64,000 nucleotides of DNA from Pyxicephalus adspersus (taxonomy: Eukaryota > Chordata > Amphibia > Anura > Pyxicephalidae), in assembly GCF_032062135.1 (NCBI RefSeq), contig NC_092859.1:28652041-28716040 (forward strand), in the 5' to 3' direction. The notes beneath the pieces were generated by a model, which made no database searches, was not told the DNA's origin, and saw nothing but the letters and a program-made list of their open reading frames with translations. Numbering within the stretch: position 1 is the first letter of the stretch; each line of letters begins with the position of its first letter. Positions 47,791 to 59,240 of this stretch are shown one piece after another. The translations under genes and the position numbers were made by a program.

Positions 47791-48344
47791 TCGATTAAAC
47801 AATTGCTGGCATTGCTTTAGAAAATGGGGAGGGGAGGAGGTGAATATGGAAGGTGCGGAGGCTAAATTCAGCAATCTTTGCTTATTTATTATATCATAAA
47901 TACATACTGCATTAATATTACATGGTCTGTATTACTTTTGAAAGCTGTTATTGATGATTGGCACATACATGTTTTATTTTACCCCAGGACATGCCAATCA
48001 GAGGATTGTTGTGAATGGCCCTCCATCTAGAAAGCAGCTATATGAACTTCTGCGCTGGCTGAAAGGGTATACAAACCCTAAAAATTAAGTTCTTAGGTTA
48101 TTTTTTATATGTTATTATACCCTAAAAGTGTTTTATATCTGTTTGATAAGTGAAAAAAAATACCTGTTGATTCTTCCAGAAGTCTTGTAAACTGATAACT
48201 TTATGTGCTAAACTAAAACTACTACTACAACACTTTCCCCAGAGCATAGGGCAAGTCTATAGTAGGTGTGATGGAATGGTTTAGCTTGTAATTAGCTTGC
48301 AAAAACCAAAGTTTTAATGAAAATTAGCCTCATTTTTGTCATGC

Positions 48345-48425
48345 TGTAAATTTTAATTCCCAACTTGTTTAATTGTAAAGCCCCTGAACATAGTTTTGTC
48401 ACCAACCTTGGTGGATGGGTCAAGA
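48345..48425 (-). repeat. GGTGACAA module, single unit
   Basis: Reversed: CCAAGGTTGGTGACAAAACT, then ATGTTCAGGGGCTTTACAAT. Confidence 0.6.
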
Positions 48426-48689
48426 GTACCAATATGAACCTGTCCAAAGTGAAAAAATAAAAAGCATGTGGTTTCTCATAAATTCTAGGTAATAGGACCA
48501 ATAAAGGTAATTTATAATTAGTAAAAGACGTTCCTAAATCTTGCTCCAGGTCACCCTAACACCCCCTTACCCAGCTGATTTAGTGACATTGCTACATTCA
48601 TTAAATTTGCAAGTGTCTTAGAAAGTTGCTGGATGGCTTTTAAGATATATTCTCCCAACTATTTATCAAATATTAATATCCTTTCTTAA

Positions 48690-48955
48690 AATTGTATACA
48701 CTGGATTTCTGTCAGTCCCACTGACCTTTATTTTCCCCCATTTTGGTGACAACACTAAATGTTCGGTGGCATAAAAAAATAGGCAGGGGCTATATAATTT
48801 TAACTATTAATTACAAAAAAACTATGTTTTTTAAGTAATAAAATGACTTTGGATATATATAACCACAGGTCCCATCAACCTCCCTTGTGCATTTTTGGTG
48901 ACAATACCATGTACAGGAGCTTGCAGCTAATTTAAAAAGTTAAATTGTATTTCTG
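48690..48955 (+). repeat. GGTGACAA module, two units about 155 bp apart
   Basis: CATTTTGGTGACAACACTAA and CATTTTTGGTGACAATACCA are separated by a linker (CTATATAATTTTAAC ... GTTTTTTAAGTAATAAAATGA) that also links the two units at 2370-2615. Confidence 0.65.
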
Positions 48956-48999
48956 ATTAAATTAAAATTTTTCAGTTTCACTCATCACTATTGCATAGT

Positions 49000-49215
49000 A
49001 CTGTTCTAGCTTAACATAGCTGATTATCTATGAACACAACACAATGATTGAGTGCTGTCATCCTAGGACAGGTGATATATTACAGACAGGATCAAAAGAA
49101 AACTAATGCAGCCATCATATATAAGGACTGATGAGCTGCAATATAGTGTTCTTCTAGTTTTATAACATTAGATGAAATTGATCAAACACTATTACATTTT
49201 GTGATGCGGCTGTAC
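49000..49215 (+). repeat. Unclassified dispersed repeat, shorter copy
   Basis: TGATTGAGTGCTGTCATCCT, AGGACAGGTGATATATTACA, ACAGGATCAAAAG and GCAGCCATCATATATAAGGA match 44661-44985 in order. Confidence 0.7.
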
Positions 49216-49689
49216 TGTAATAAAAGTAATTTTTTTCTTTGTTTCAATTGAACACAAATTGTTTCATTATCAGTAACCTGTGTGTGATTTGATTGCTTGG
49301 CTTACTGACATATTTTGCCCTGATAAATATACACTTTGCTTTGTTCTGTCGTCTTTCTATTGATGATCCATAAATCTGTGCAAATATGACAAGTCTCCCG
49401 TTCAATAATTAATCATACATTTGCAATTATAAACTGCCCTGACAAACAGATTCTGCAGGCTGGATTGTAATTATGAAGTATAGATTAGGGCAGGGTGTCT
49501 AATTTAAAGGGAAAAAATACTATTAACTGACATAGGACTCATGCGGAAGTCTCTGAGCTTGTAGGATTTTTAAAAGGTTTTCTGGTAGTGTTGGGTCCTA
49601 AATTTCATTTATTTACTGTACCAAGTATACCTTTTTAGCTTTTTTGCATTTTTATATTTTTATGTATTACATTTTAACTCTACTTTCAT
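49216..49689. other. No gene or recognised repeat
   Basis: AT-rich unassigned sequence. Confidence 0.35.
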
Positions 49690-49870
49690 TAACTAATTCA
49701 CACAATCTATTTGTTACTTTGTTTTTCATCACCTAATTAGCCGTTGCAGATAAATTTAGAATGTTGTTCAGTAACAGTTAATGACATAAGGAAAGATGCG
49801 AAGAAATGCATTTCAACCAGATCAATATTACCAATTAAACTGATCAGCTTATTAAGACAAGGCTTCCTCC
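49690..49870. promoter_or_regulatory. Candidate conserved noncoding element
   Basis: CACCTAATTAGCCGTTGCAG, TAACAGTTAATGACATAAGG, TACCAATTAAACTGATCAGC and GCTTCCTCCGAATCATACC: homeodomain-like cores in a unique-looking setting. Function is inference. Confidence 0.25.
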
Positions 49871-50346
49871 GAATCATACCAATGATAGAACAGTTTTAAG
49901 GGAATTAGTCACAACTTAACTTCTGTAGGGATGTAAATGTTATTTTTGTATTTTCTATGTCATTTGTATGTATTGATGCTTTTGCTCATAACAGCAACAG
50001 GAGTATTGAAAACAACTACATAGCTCAGTGCAAAAAAATTCTAATACCAGGTTGGCTCAAGTTAGTACAACTTTCCCTCATTCACCAGTGAATATTCTTT
50101 ATGGATTAGAGTATAGGGTGAACATACACTGACTTTACTAATTCTATTATGTATTTTTTTAAATGTTCTTTGCACATGATTGGGTACTCTTTATGTAGTA
50201 CTCACCCCATAGTATTAGCTGAATTTTTGTAGGTTTTTACTTCTGGTGGGGTACAAACATACAGACTCAAGCCACCACTTTAGTCTGGAGCTTCATTAAA
50301 CAGTTCATAGTGGTTAGGAGAGAGGATTAGGAGGCTACAAACAAGG
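49871..50346. other. No gene or recognised repeat
   Basis: AT-rich unassigned sequence. Confidence 0.35.
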
Positions 50347-50354
50347 GTGTAGTA

Positions 50355-50441
50355 CAGGGGTGCCCACACTTTTTTGGTTTGCAAGCTACTTTTAAAATGA
50401 CCAAAATGAGTCAAAATTATCTACCAACAATAAAAATGCTA

Positions 50442-50490
<49 letters not shown>

Positions 50491-50896
50491 AGTATACTAC
50501 ACAAAAGTGACTGAAACTAATGAGACATTGAATTAAATGGCATAACTTTGCCCAGACATTGCACTATAAGACTATAGTGACAGGAAAGCTACAAATCACC
50601 TGTCATAGGAGAATGACGTGCGGCACAAGAAAAAGAACTGCTAATCTGTACATTAATTGAACCCGGACCCCGAGCCTGAACTGACTTGGCCGCCCAGCAT
50701 TGCTCAACTCAGACTGCCCTCTCTGACTCCCTCCCCACTCCCCACTGTTACACGAGGCCTTCTTGCACACAGAAAGACATCCCCAGCATCCCTATGGATG
50801 GACAGCAGGGCTGCTGGTAAACAGCAGGGAGGGGTAAGGCAGGGCTCTTCGATCGACTCGACCAGTAAATAGCGATCAATGTTTTGTGCACCCCTG
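50355..50896 (+). mobile_element. hAT-type non-autonomous element (542 bp) with internal (AT)n
   Basis: It starts CAGGGGTGCCCACACTTTTT and ends GTTTTGTGCACCCCTG, an inverted repeat of the hAT CAGGGGTG type. Flanking octamers GTGTAGTA and GTGTAGAC match at 6 of 8. An (AT)n run occupies 50446-50489. No transposase motifs. Confidence 0.8.
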
Positions 50897-50904
50897 GTGT
50901 AGAC

Positions 50905-51357
50905 CTTTCTCATTCAAGTGCTGAGGGACTATTTTTAGGCTTTAGTAATCTTAAACAAATACTCAGCCCCATCCCTGCTTGAATAAGGCTGCTATTTTTC
51001 TTGACACTCCTGAACATCAAAGTACCCTTGGGAACCTGTCTCCATTGTAGCCACTAAAGGGCTCCTCCTTCCCTTGGAAGGCTACCTCTCTGATCCCAAG
51101 GGCTCATACCAAAATCCCTGGAATGGGTTAGACTTTGAGCCTGAGATGGGCTATGCCCTCACTAGCTTATCCTCTAGAAATCTCTAGAAATATATCCATA
51201 TGTAAAGACCCACCTCACTGGTGCTAATCTCAATGACTTGATAACTAGATAAATGATCCTCACCCATGATTGTCCTCCTTCTCCACTATATGCCAAGAAA
51301 CCTTCACAGGAACAGGGGAAAGCAATTATTTATTGGGCTACAAGGTTCAGTACTTTA
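50905..51357. other. No gene or recognised repeat
   Basis: Spacer between two hAT elements; unassigned. Confidence 0.35.
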
Positions 51358-51365
51358 CTCTAGTG

Positions 51366-51760
51366 GAGGCATGGGCAAACTACGACCCTCGGGCCATATA
51401 CAGCCCAATACGGTTGTTTCTCTGGCCCTTTGGGTGTTCCACGGCTCTGGCCGGTGCCACCCTGAGCAGGGTGAGGAGAATGACCCTGCTGGAGGGGGGG
51501 CCCACCGGCCAGAGCCGCAAACACATCTTCCGTTGGTATCCTGGCAAGTGGAGGTGGGCAGGCTGTGTCCCTGCACACAACCCGCCCACTCTCCCATCAA
51601 AGGCTCAGATCTGCGATGGAAGAGTGGGCAGGCTTATGCTATCATGACGACACGTTCAGTGGCGTCTTGATGGCATAACCCTGCCCACTCTCCCATCAGC
51701 TCAGCCCCTCTTTCAAATATTATATTGTGGCCCCTGACTGAAAAAGTTTGCCCACCCCTG
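51366..51760 (+). mobile_element. hAT-Charlie-like element (395 bp) with perfect 8-bp duplication
   Basis: The octamer CTCTAGTG occurs at 51358-51365 and again at 51761-51768. Ends are GAGGCATGGGCAAACTACGA and, reversed, CAGGGGTGGGCAAACTTTTT. The interior holds a perfect 15-bp inverted repeat, CGGCTCTGGCCGGTG (51442) and CACCGGCCAGAGCCG (51503), with a smaller nested GCAGGGT / ACCCTGC pair. Open frames up to 134 codons across it lack domains. Confidence 0.9.
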
Positions 51761-51768
51761 CTCTAGTG

Positions 51769-52399
51769 TCACCTGCCCCTAGATTTTGTTAAACTCTTAA
51801 ACTAAGGACACAAACCCCTTAACAGGTCCCTACATTTGCAAAAATAAAATGGTACATAATTTCACCTAACTCAATAGGATACGTAAATGAAATAGGAGAA
51901 TTCACTTTTCAAATCAAAGTGAGTTTAGGTATTTGTTATTAAGACATACAAAGAAGAAATTTTAGAGATATTTTTAAATCAGATTTGGCCTGTTCTGCAA
52001 TATTGTGAACTTGGTTCATATATGTGACACATTTACTTTAAGAATGAAATTCTCTCATTACTGGACTGATGCCCAGTAATGGTATTTAGTCAAACCTCCC
52101 TGTTAGAAATACTGTGGATTCCAATTACCTCACCATTGAGTATCCTGCATAGAGATCATAGCGTGGAAGACAGGAGGCTACACAAGCCATGACACTGATG
52201 AAAAATTCATCCTACAATGCTCAATTTAAAATATTGCAAGATGTACAGCATGCATTTTTCATAAGATTTTCAGTTGAGCTATGGATACAGCCACATTGTG
52301 CACCTCGGAAATGTGTCTATTTATAGCTCTTTTACATCTGTGGCTATGCTTAGCTACAGCAGGGTCTTCAATTGATTAATTTTTAACAGTTACCTTTGT
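51769..52399. other. No gene or recognised repeat
   Basis: Unassigned, AT-rich. Confidence 0.35.
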
Positions 52400-53045
52400 A
52401 CCATTGTTGTGGGCCCTAGGTGCCACTCTGTTTTTCTTCTGAGCCCCATGTGTCAGTGTGCCATTGTTCTGAGCCTCAAAAGATAATTTGCCATTATATA
52501 ATCCATAGTTGTCAGTATGCCATTGTTCTGGGCCCCTAAAGATAGTTTGCCATTATCTGGGCCCCAGGTGTCACTGTTGTTATTGTTATAAACCAAAGGT
52601 GTCAGTGGCCTATTTTCAGGGACCCAAGCATCAGTATATTATTGTTCTGGGCCTCAGATATCGGTGTGCCATTTTCTGGGCCTTAAATATTAGTGGACCG
52701 TTGTTCTTTGCCCCAAGTATAAGAATGACATTTTTCTGGGACCAAGATGTAATTGAGTCATTTTTCTGGGACCAATGTACTATTCTTCTAACACCTTAGG
52801 TGTTAGTTTACTACTGTTCTGGTACCTACAGTGTTGAAATGCCATTGTATGGCACTGGAACCCCATGGGTCAGTGTGGCATTATTCTTGGACCCCAAATA
52901 TCAGTGTGTCATGGTTCTGGGACATGAAGTACCTATTTACCACTGTTTTGGTACCCAAATTAGTGTGCCATTGTATGGAGAACAAGTGTCAGTTTGCCTT
53001 TCTGCTGGTTCCCAGAATGTTGGTGTGTCATTGATCTTGGACCAT
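52400..53045 (+). repeat. Degenerate minisatellite, about 30-bp units
   Basis: GCCATTGTTCTGGGCC-type words and CCCAAGTGTCAGT-type words recur about every 30 bp, for example near 52460, 52490, 52520 and 52550 and on to 53030. Unit identity is low. Open frames of 96 and 117 codons are products of the repeat. Confidence 0.8.
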
Positions 53046-53879
53046 GACAAAAGTCGTTATGACATTTTGAAGACTTTGAAGAAGAAGAATGCTGGGCATG
53101 ATTATGGTGGAGAACCACATTATGTTTCCTTCCAGTGGCATTATCACTGGTAAGGACAAGATTTACTCGTATGAACATCTGCAACACATTTTAGATGAAT
53201 AGCTACTGTTGAATTGTTGAGATCACTGTGTGTTCTACTGTACATATACCATATTTCTCCCTAGTTTCACCCACATTATTCTTTTCTTTAAATGTTTCAA
53301 AATATATTTTTTTTTAGGTTAGGAAGGCTTTATTACGAGCCACACACAAGCTATAGGGTAATGCGCAGTGGGGACAGCTACAAACTCCCAAAAATTGGCA
53401 ATGACTTAAAATAACAATAAAAACTGGCAAAAGTCAATTTCTTACCAATAGCAAAACTAAAATCAAATATAAACTAGTTTTGCCTGACATTTGACTTGAT
53501 CACCCTTGCAGCTTCTTTTAAAATGAATTAGCAGATTACTGATTAGTTTCCTCATTTGGCTTGTCTCAGCGCAGTTCTTAATAACTTTTATTACAGTGTG
53601 GAACCTTGCCTGCATATAAGTAACTACCAAGTAGATTTTATTTTCGAAGTGCATGATGTAATCTCAAAACTAGGCAACTTTTTACATTCTTTTGCAATTA
53701 TAAAATGGTCTTGCATTGACAGACTGTAAAAACTGTCATCACCTTTCCGCAATCTCCAACTATTGTTTAAATATGTATGAAAGACCGCTCTTCCCAAGCA
53801 GAACGCCTGCATCATCAGGGACATTCCCTGTTTCTAAGTAATCAAGCAGTGAGGAAAACTATTTACATTTACTGAAAAA
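53046..53879. other. No gene or recognised repeat
   Basis: A T-run at 53309-53317; otherwise unassigned. Confidence 0.35.
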
Positions 53880-54130
53880 ATAAAATGCAGAATGTAATTG
53901 ATTGTAAGAGCGCACTTGTAAGACAGCCCGTCATGTATGGCGGTAATTAGCGCAGAGGCGTTCCTTTCTGCAACCTTGAATTCACAATGGTTCGTTAGTG
54001 ATTATTAGATACCTTCGCCTAATGTCGATCAAAATCTGTGATAAAAACATCCTGTTTACCTATCCAAGAATGAATAGGTCAATTATCATGGAAAGAGTTT
54101 CAAGAGCAACTCACAAAAGGACTAATGTAT
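53880..54130. promoter_or_regulatory. Candidate conserved noncoding element (strongest of the set)
   Basis: GGCGGTAATTAGCGCAGAGG (homeodomain core with CpGs), CACAATGG (SOX-like), TGTCGATCAAAATCTGTGAT, CCTGTTTACC (FOX-like) and GGTCAATTATCATGG fall within about 150 bp. No repeat family is recognised. Function is inference. Confidence 0.35.
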
Positions 54131-54808
54131 CACCATATTCTTACTAAAAGCTAGAAATATTTGCTGTAGGCGCCAGTCAAATTTAGACTCTCATGAAAGG
54201 CTTGAATCTAATGGTTAGATAAGAGAAAATTGCTGCAATTTTTATTATGCAACATTAAAACTGACCTTTTTTTGCAAAGTTGTTTTCATAGTAGAATTAA
54301 ACTACCTGTGACATGCCATGCTCAAGAGCACTGACAGACAGGGATAGACCAGGTACAGGGATAAACACCATATAACACAAGAAATGTCTGAACAAGGACA
54401 ACAATGGTAGGACCACCAGACTTATACTGCATATTATGATTTACTGAAACATTCTTTTAAAATTGCATTCATATGTCGAATTTTGTATGATATTTTAGTG
54501 TTAGGGTTTTCAAATATTTTAATAATACCAGAGATTAGTTTTATTCATTTAAATTTATTTGAAGCAGACAATTCACATTATAGTTGTATTTAAATTAGCT
54601 TCAACTTGTAACCCACATCCTAGTCACTGCTAGATTGTCTATAGTTAGTAAATGGAACCAGAGCTTAGTCCCAACCCTGTCAGAAGTTATTGAAATAGTC
54701 AACTCCGATTATTATTATGAAAATGCCTTTGCCGAAAGCAACTGTACCAAGAAAACTGAGACCCAATGGACAGCTTGGGTTTCTTTATATGTTGTACCTA
54801 GAAATGTT
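54131..54808. other. No gene or recognised repeat
   Basis: Unassigned. Confidence 0.35.
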
Positions 54809-54816
54809 AGCTATAC

Positions 54817-55542
54817 CGGCGGTCTCAAACCTTTCGGACCTCACAAACCACTAAATTAATAATTTTAATATGAATTTTTTAAAAAAGATAAATACATTTG
54901 TAAAATAATGATCTTCCTAATGGTGCTTGACAAGGACTATGGAGGCTCTTCATCCATTGATCAGCTCACAGTTAAGTGAAGTATTTTTATTGTTACTATT
55001 ATCATTTTTTTTGGTGTTACTAAAGAAATGCAAAATTTTTGTTTGCTTTTTCCCACTTAATATGGGTTTATTTCATTCAAATCTAAGACCAGACAAGAAA
55101 TGATAGTTATCAAAGTCAAACTATTTGATGCCATTTAAAATAACAGTTAAAGAAAATACACCATTAGGGTCATACTTACCTAAAAGAGCATCTGAGAAAT
55201 AAACAAATAAAATCAAACAATAGGATGAGAATCGCTATTTGCGGAGCGGGGTGACTGTTGTAATAGTGGAAACAATACTGAAGCGTACGGCTCGGCAACG
55301 GTTGCCTCATACAACTTAGGACTACACTGACGTCACGCTGCGCCTCCCTTGTTTTTCCGTCTGTAGTACAGTTTGTGAATTTAGTGAAATATAAAGGCGA
55401 AAATTGTAATTCATAATATAAGAATTTATTAGAATATTATTTTTGTTTTAATATTATTAAAACATAAAAATTGCAAATAATGTCAACATTTTTCTGTGGA
55501 CCACCAAAAATTTCTCGCCGACCACCAGTGGTCAGTGGACTG
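54817..55542 (+). mobile_element. hAT-type element (726 bp) with perfect 8-bp duplication
   Basis: The octamer AGCTATAC occurs at 54809-54816 and 55543-55550. The left end CGGCGGTCTCAAACCTTTCG and the right end, reversed CAGTCCACTGACCACTGGTG, are only weakly inverted. Subterminal GGACC and CCACC words recur at both ends. The core at 55235-55390 is CpG-rich (GCGTACGGCTCGGCAACGG, CTGACGTCACGCTGCGCC). No transposase. Confidence 0.8.
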
Positions 55543-55550
55543 AGCTATAC

Positions 55551-56990
55551 AACTGTTTGAAGTTAGTTGAAATTTCAAGTTCTAAAAGTTACATTATAAT
55601 ATATAGTATTTTGACATATGAACCTGTCTTTGTTTCTATTCTGTATCCCTTCCTTACTAGTTATGTTTGTGAAATGTACCCTTCTACTATGTATATTTAT
55701 ATCCTGATGTAAGATAAAACCCAATATGAGTTTATATGTATATAAAAAATTAAATTAAATTAAATAATTACCTTCAACGCTACTAAAATTCACTGTAATG
55801 CACTCACATTACATAGATATTAGTAAACCAGAAGGAGATTGTAAAACTTCATTGTAATGTTTGTGACCAGCATTCTGAGTATTTCTGGGTAAAGGGTGGA
55901 AAATATTCCCTGTACAGTAAAGTAGACATCCATTGGAAGCTTAAAAGGACAGGATAATAAATGTGAATGTTGGTGTGAGGGTGGCCTTTTTTTTGTTTAT
56001 TTGTGTGAAGGGGTATCTATGTCCACTGTGGAAAAATTGTTGCATGACCAAAGCGTTTTCTATATTTCTAGTTTTGGATAGAGTAGGAAAGGATTTGAAT
56101 ATCTTTCAGTTGTCTTTGCCATATATGAGAGATTCTCCCTCTTTATTTGTCCTGGGGACCACTGTCACAAGACAAAACGTGATGTGAGATCCAAAAGCCA
56201 TATTCAAATATATTGCAAGAATGCTATTGACAAGTTGTGTAAATGCCCATCTTCCAGCCTCAGCACCTATGCCCATAGGTGTCCACATCCACATCCAGTC
56301 ATCTTTACTATACAGGAAGTAACTGTTTCATTACTTCCTTTTGTATTGACTTGAAACTTGTACCTAAACCTAGAGTGAATGTGCACAGTGTTATAAAAAA
56401 CATGAAGCAGTGATATCATTAAAGAGGCACTTTAATGGGATGCCATTTGTATGAAGTACATAGTTATCAATAAGTGACTTTCCATAGAATGTATAGCAGG
56501 ACTCAGAGAGGGGAGAAGGAGAGAATATCAAATGGAAGAATACCAAAGTAAAATTCAATGATATTGTTACATTGACAAAGAATACATTTCTAAAATTAGC
56601 ACCTTTACCATTTGGCGAGCCAGTCTGATTTTCAGATATGAGTCAGTATGAAAACTTCAGTAAGCTTGTTATTGTCCCTATTGTTATTATTCATTCAAGG
56701 AAAGTCTTGACTAATTTGTTCACTGGATGACATTTAAAAAATATTAAACACATTTTGTTGTTTATATACAAAATTAGCTTAATCATCAGAATACATATTT
56801 ATTTGTTCATTGTCTTCTATTGCCTTTTAAGTATTGTCTTATAAGTATTGTCTTCTAAGATACATAGAAAGTCCTGCTTGCTTTTTCACATTTCATTTGT
56901 TGCAAATTAATGAATGAAATCTATTTTTAGGGCAAAAAAAATAATCAATATTCACATTACCCTTAAAATCAATAATTTTCACCCATCAAA
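55551..56990. other. No gene or recognised repeat
   Basis: AT-rich unassigned sequence. Confidence 0.35.
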
Positions 56991-56991
56991 G

Positions 56992-57023
56992 AGCTATCTA
57001 TCTATCTATCTTTCTATCTATCT
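56992..57023. repeat. (TATC)n microsatellite
   Basis: About seven units, one interrupted. Confidence 0.9.
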
Positions 57024-57099
57024 TTTCTTCCTTCTTGATAAATTGAATAAAAGCGTGTACACACCTTAGACTTACTGCCACTTTAACACTTGCTCACTT

Positions 57100-57400
57100 C
57101 CATTGTTAAGGCTTTGTAATGTGTTATGAAGCAAATGTAATTTGACCAGGGCTAATAGCCACATTAGATAATTCAGTAACTCGATTACTTTTTTTTTTCA
57201 TTTGCAGATGTGTCAGCACCGAAGCATCTACTCGTTTTGTTGTATAATTAAGCGCTTGATGAAATGTCTCATTATAGTATATGTGCTTCAGGTTTGGGAT
57301 AGAGGGGTATAACTGATGTGCAATTAGTTATGCCGTAATTATTTCACGTTTCTCAGAACTCCCTTGCTCCCTACTTCTACACAATTATTATATTTTAATG
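57100..57400. promoter_or_regulatory. Candidate conserved noncoding element
   Basis: CAGTAACTCGATTAC, TGTATAATTAAGCGCTTGAT, GTGCAATTAGTTATGCCGTA and ATTATTTCACG: several TAATTA-type cores with retained CpGs. No repeat family. Function is inference. Confidence 0.3.
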
Positions 57401-57466
57401 TATGATGATTTGTGTAGGGAGACAGGTGCTCTCATAACTGCCAAAGATTTCTTTTTATATATTTAT

Positions 57467-57471
57467 CTCTG

Positions 57472-57514
<43 letters not shown>

Positions 57515-57537
57515 ATTTCTATATATCTATCTATTTA
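57467..57537. repeat. (TATC)n microsatellite
   Basis: About 16 units with slight interruptions at the right. Confidence 0.95.
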
Positions 57538-57689
57538 GTGACATAGATTCAGACTTATGGATATTATGGTACATATTAACCTGGTACCCTCCTTCTGCAA
57601 CCCTGAACCCCATGTGCATGTAACATAGCTAAGAATCTTCAGTTATGGATGTTAATGGATTCAGTTAATGACAGTTATGATGCAGACAT

Positions 57690-58040
57690 CCCTGGTACAG
57701 ACCCCCCAACGCAGAAACTCCCTCAGTCACAGATGCCCCACAGTGGAACACCTCCTTAGTAAGTGTCTCTACTTGTTGAGGAGCCCCTTCAGTATAGACT
57801 AGTTTCAGTAGAAACTCTCTTAGTGCAGACCCCCTGGACACACAGCTTCACATTGCAGACCCCCCTTGAATTCAGTCTCCTTCATTGTAGACCCCCTTTA
57901 AGTACAGATCTTCTCAGTGCCAGATACACTTAGAGTGTCAGACACCACCTCAATGAGCCCCCACCCGAGTGTCAGACCTCTTGCAGCTTCTGACACCTAC
58001 CCCAGTGACCCTCACAATGAAGACGCCCACTATTATGACC
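57690..58040 (+). repeat. Degenerate minisatellite, about 30-bp units
   Basis: Recurring CAGTGCAGACCCCC-like words (GTGCAGACCCCCTGGA, ATTGCAGACCCCCCTTG, ATTGTAGACCCCCTTTA, AGTGTCAGACACC) with irregular spacing. Confidence 0.7.
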
Positions 58041-58310
58041 CTAAATACTTTATTCCTATGTTACTATTCTGGGAGTTTTGTAATGAATTCTGTGTTGAAC
58101 ACCAGACGTGTTCAACATGAAGTGTCCAGACACTGGTTATAGTTCTAAAGTAAGTGGAAGGGCTATTGAGACTTGGGGAGGGCTAAGGACCTTTTCCCAT
58201 CTCCATTCCAAGATAGCACAACCCTTTGTTATGGGTCTGTATAAAGTGTTTTGCGTGTCTCTCAGGATCTGTCCATCCTGGCATATCGCAGTTGTAGAAG
58301 CTCCTAAGGG

Positions 58311-58320
58311 CTATCTATCC

Positions 58321-58353
<33 letters not shown>
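58311..58353. repeat. (TATC)n microsatellite
   Basis: About 10 uninterrupted units. Confidence 0.95.
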
Positions 58354-59035
58354 ACTTAATACCAAGTGAAACCCAAAACTGCATAAGCTAAACAGCAATT
58401 AGTTTGATTCATTTAGTGTATACAAGCATGGAGGTGTACAAATTACCTGCTTTATGAGCCAAATGTGCTTGCACACTGCACCATATCTTTTGTTCCACTT
58501 CTGAATTCAGCCAATGGACTGGTCCAACAGTTGTGATTGTGTGACACACAATGGAGAATGAACAACAGATACCAGGATGCATCTCCACATTATAGTGGAA
58601 GCCGTATCTACATTGGAAGGGGCCCATAGGTGGTGTGCACTTGTAAAACTTCAATGTGTTAAGAGGAAACTAAAAGAGATGTCTGTGTGCTATATCCAAT
58701 CAACCAAAGTTTAATTTCAAATGTAATAATTTTTACTAATAGACATGATTGGTTCAATAATTTGCGTTGTTCGAATGTAGGTTTAATTAGACTCCAATTC
58801 TTCTCTAGCAACAATCATTTTACAGACCTGGGGGTGGGTGTTCCTAAGCCAATCCACTTCCTCACCATCAGATTAAGCACAATTTGTCATAAAATGTGTT
58901 ATGCATACTGTAAAATGTCTCCTATAAGGTAACTATGGTATCTTAATCCTGAAAGTAAGGAAAGATCTGATCATCTATAAAACATTTTTTAAAGTAACAA
59001 CTCATTTCCATCTTCCATCCATTTCCATCCATCTT
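58354..59035. other. No gene or recognised repeat
   Basis: Unassigned; ends with a CCATC-rich patch near 59008-59032. Confidence 0.35.
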
Positions 59036-59039
59036 CCCA

Positions 59040-59240
59040 GACTGATTATGATCAAGTTTCAGTTTATTCTACAAACTCCCTTGCCTATCATTGACATTCT
59101 CCAGATCTCCATTTCACAAAATGACACATTAATTGCATCTCAGGTACAATTAATTAGAAGCCTTTTCATCGGAATGGAAAACCCGCCTGCACGTAGACAG
59201 GGGAATCTACTTATCTTCACATATTTTTGACATTCTGTTG
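59040..59240. promoter_or_regulatory. Candidate conserved noncoding element
   Basis: CTGATTATGATCAAG, GACACATTAATTGCATCTCA and GGTACAATTAATTAGAAGCC: three homeodomain-like sites within 120 bp, then CCGCCTGCACGTAGACAGG. Function is inference. Confidence 0.3.

Noticed and set aside
51266..51670. 134- and 125-codon overlapping frames
   Set aside because: They cross the boundary of a hAT MITE with a defined target duplication.
52509..53153. 96- and 117-codon plus-strand frames
   Set aside because: They lie in a degenerate 30-bp minisatellite.
57049..57072. Possible solo end of the hairpin MITE (GCGTGTACACACCTTA)
   Set aside because: Only about 12 bp resemble the family end and no partner end or interior is present.
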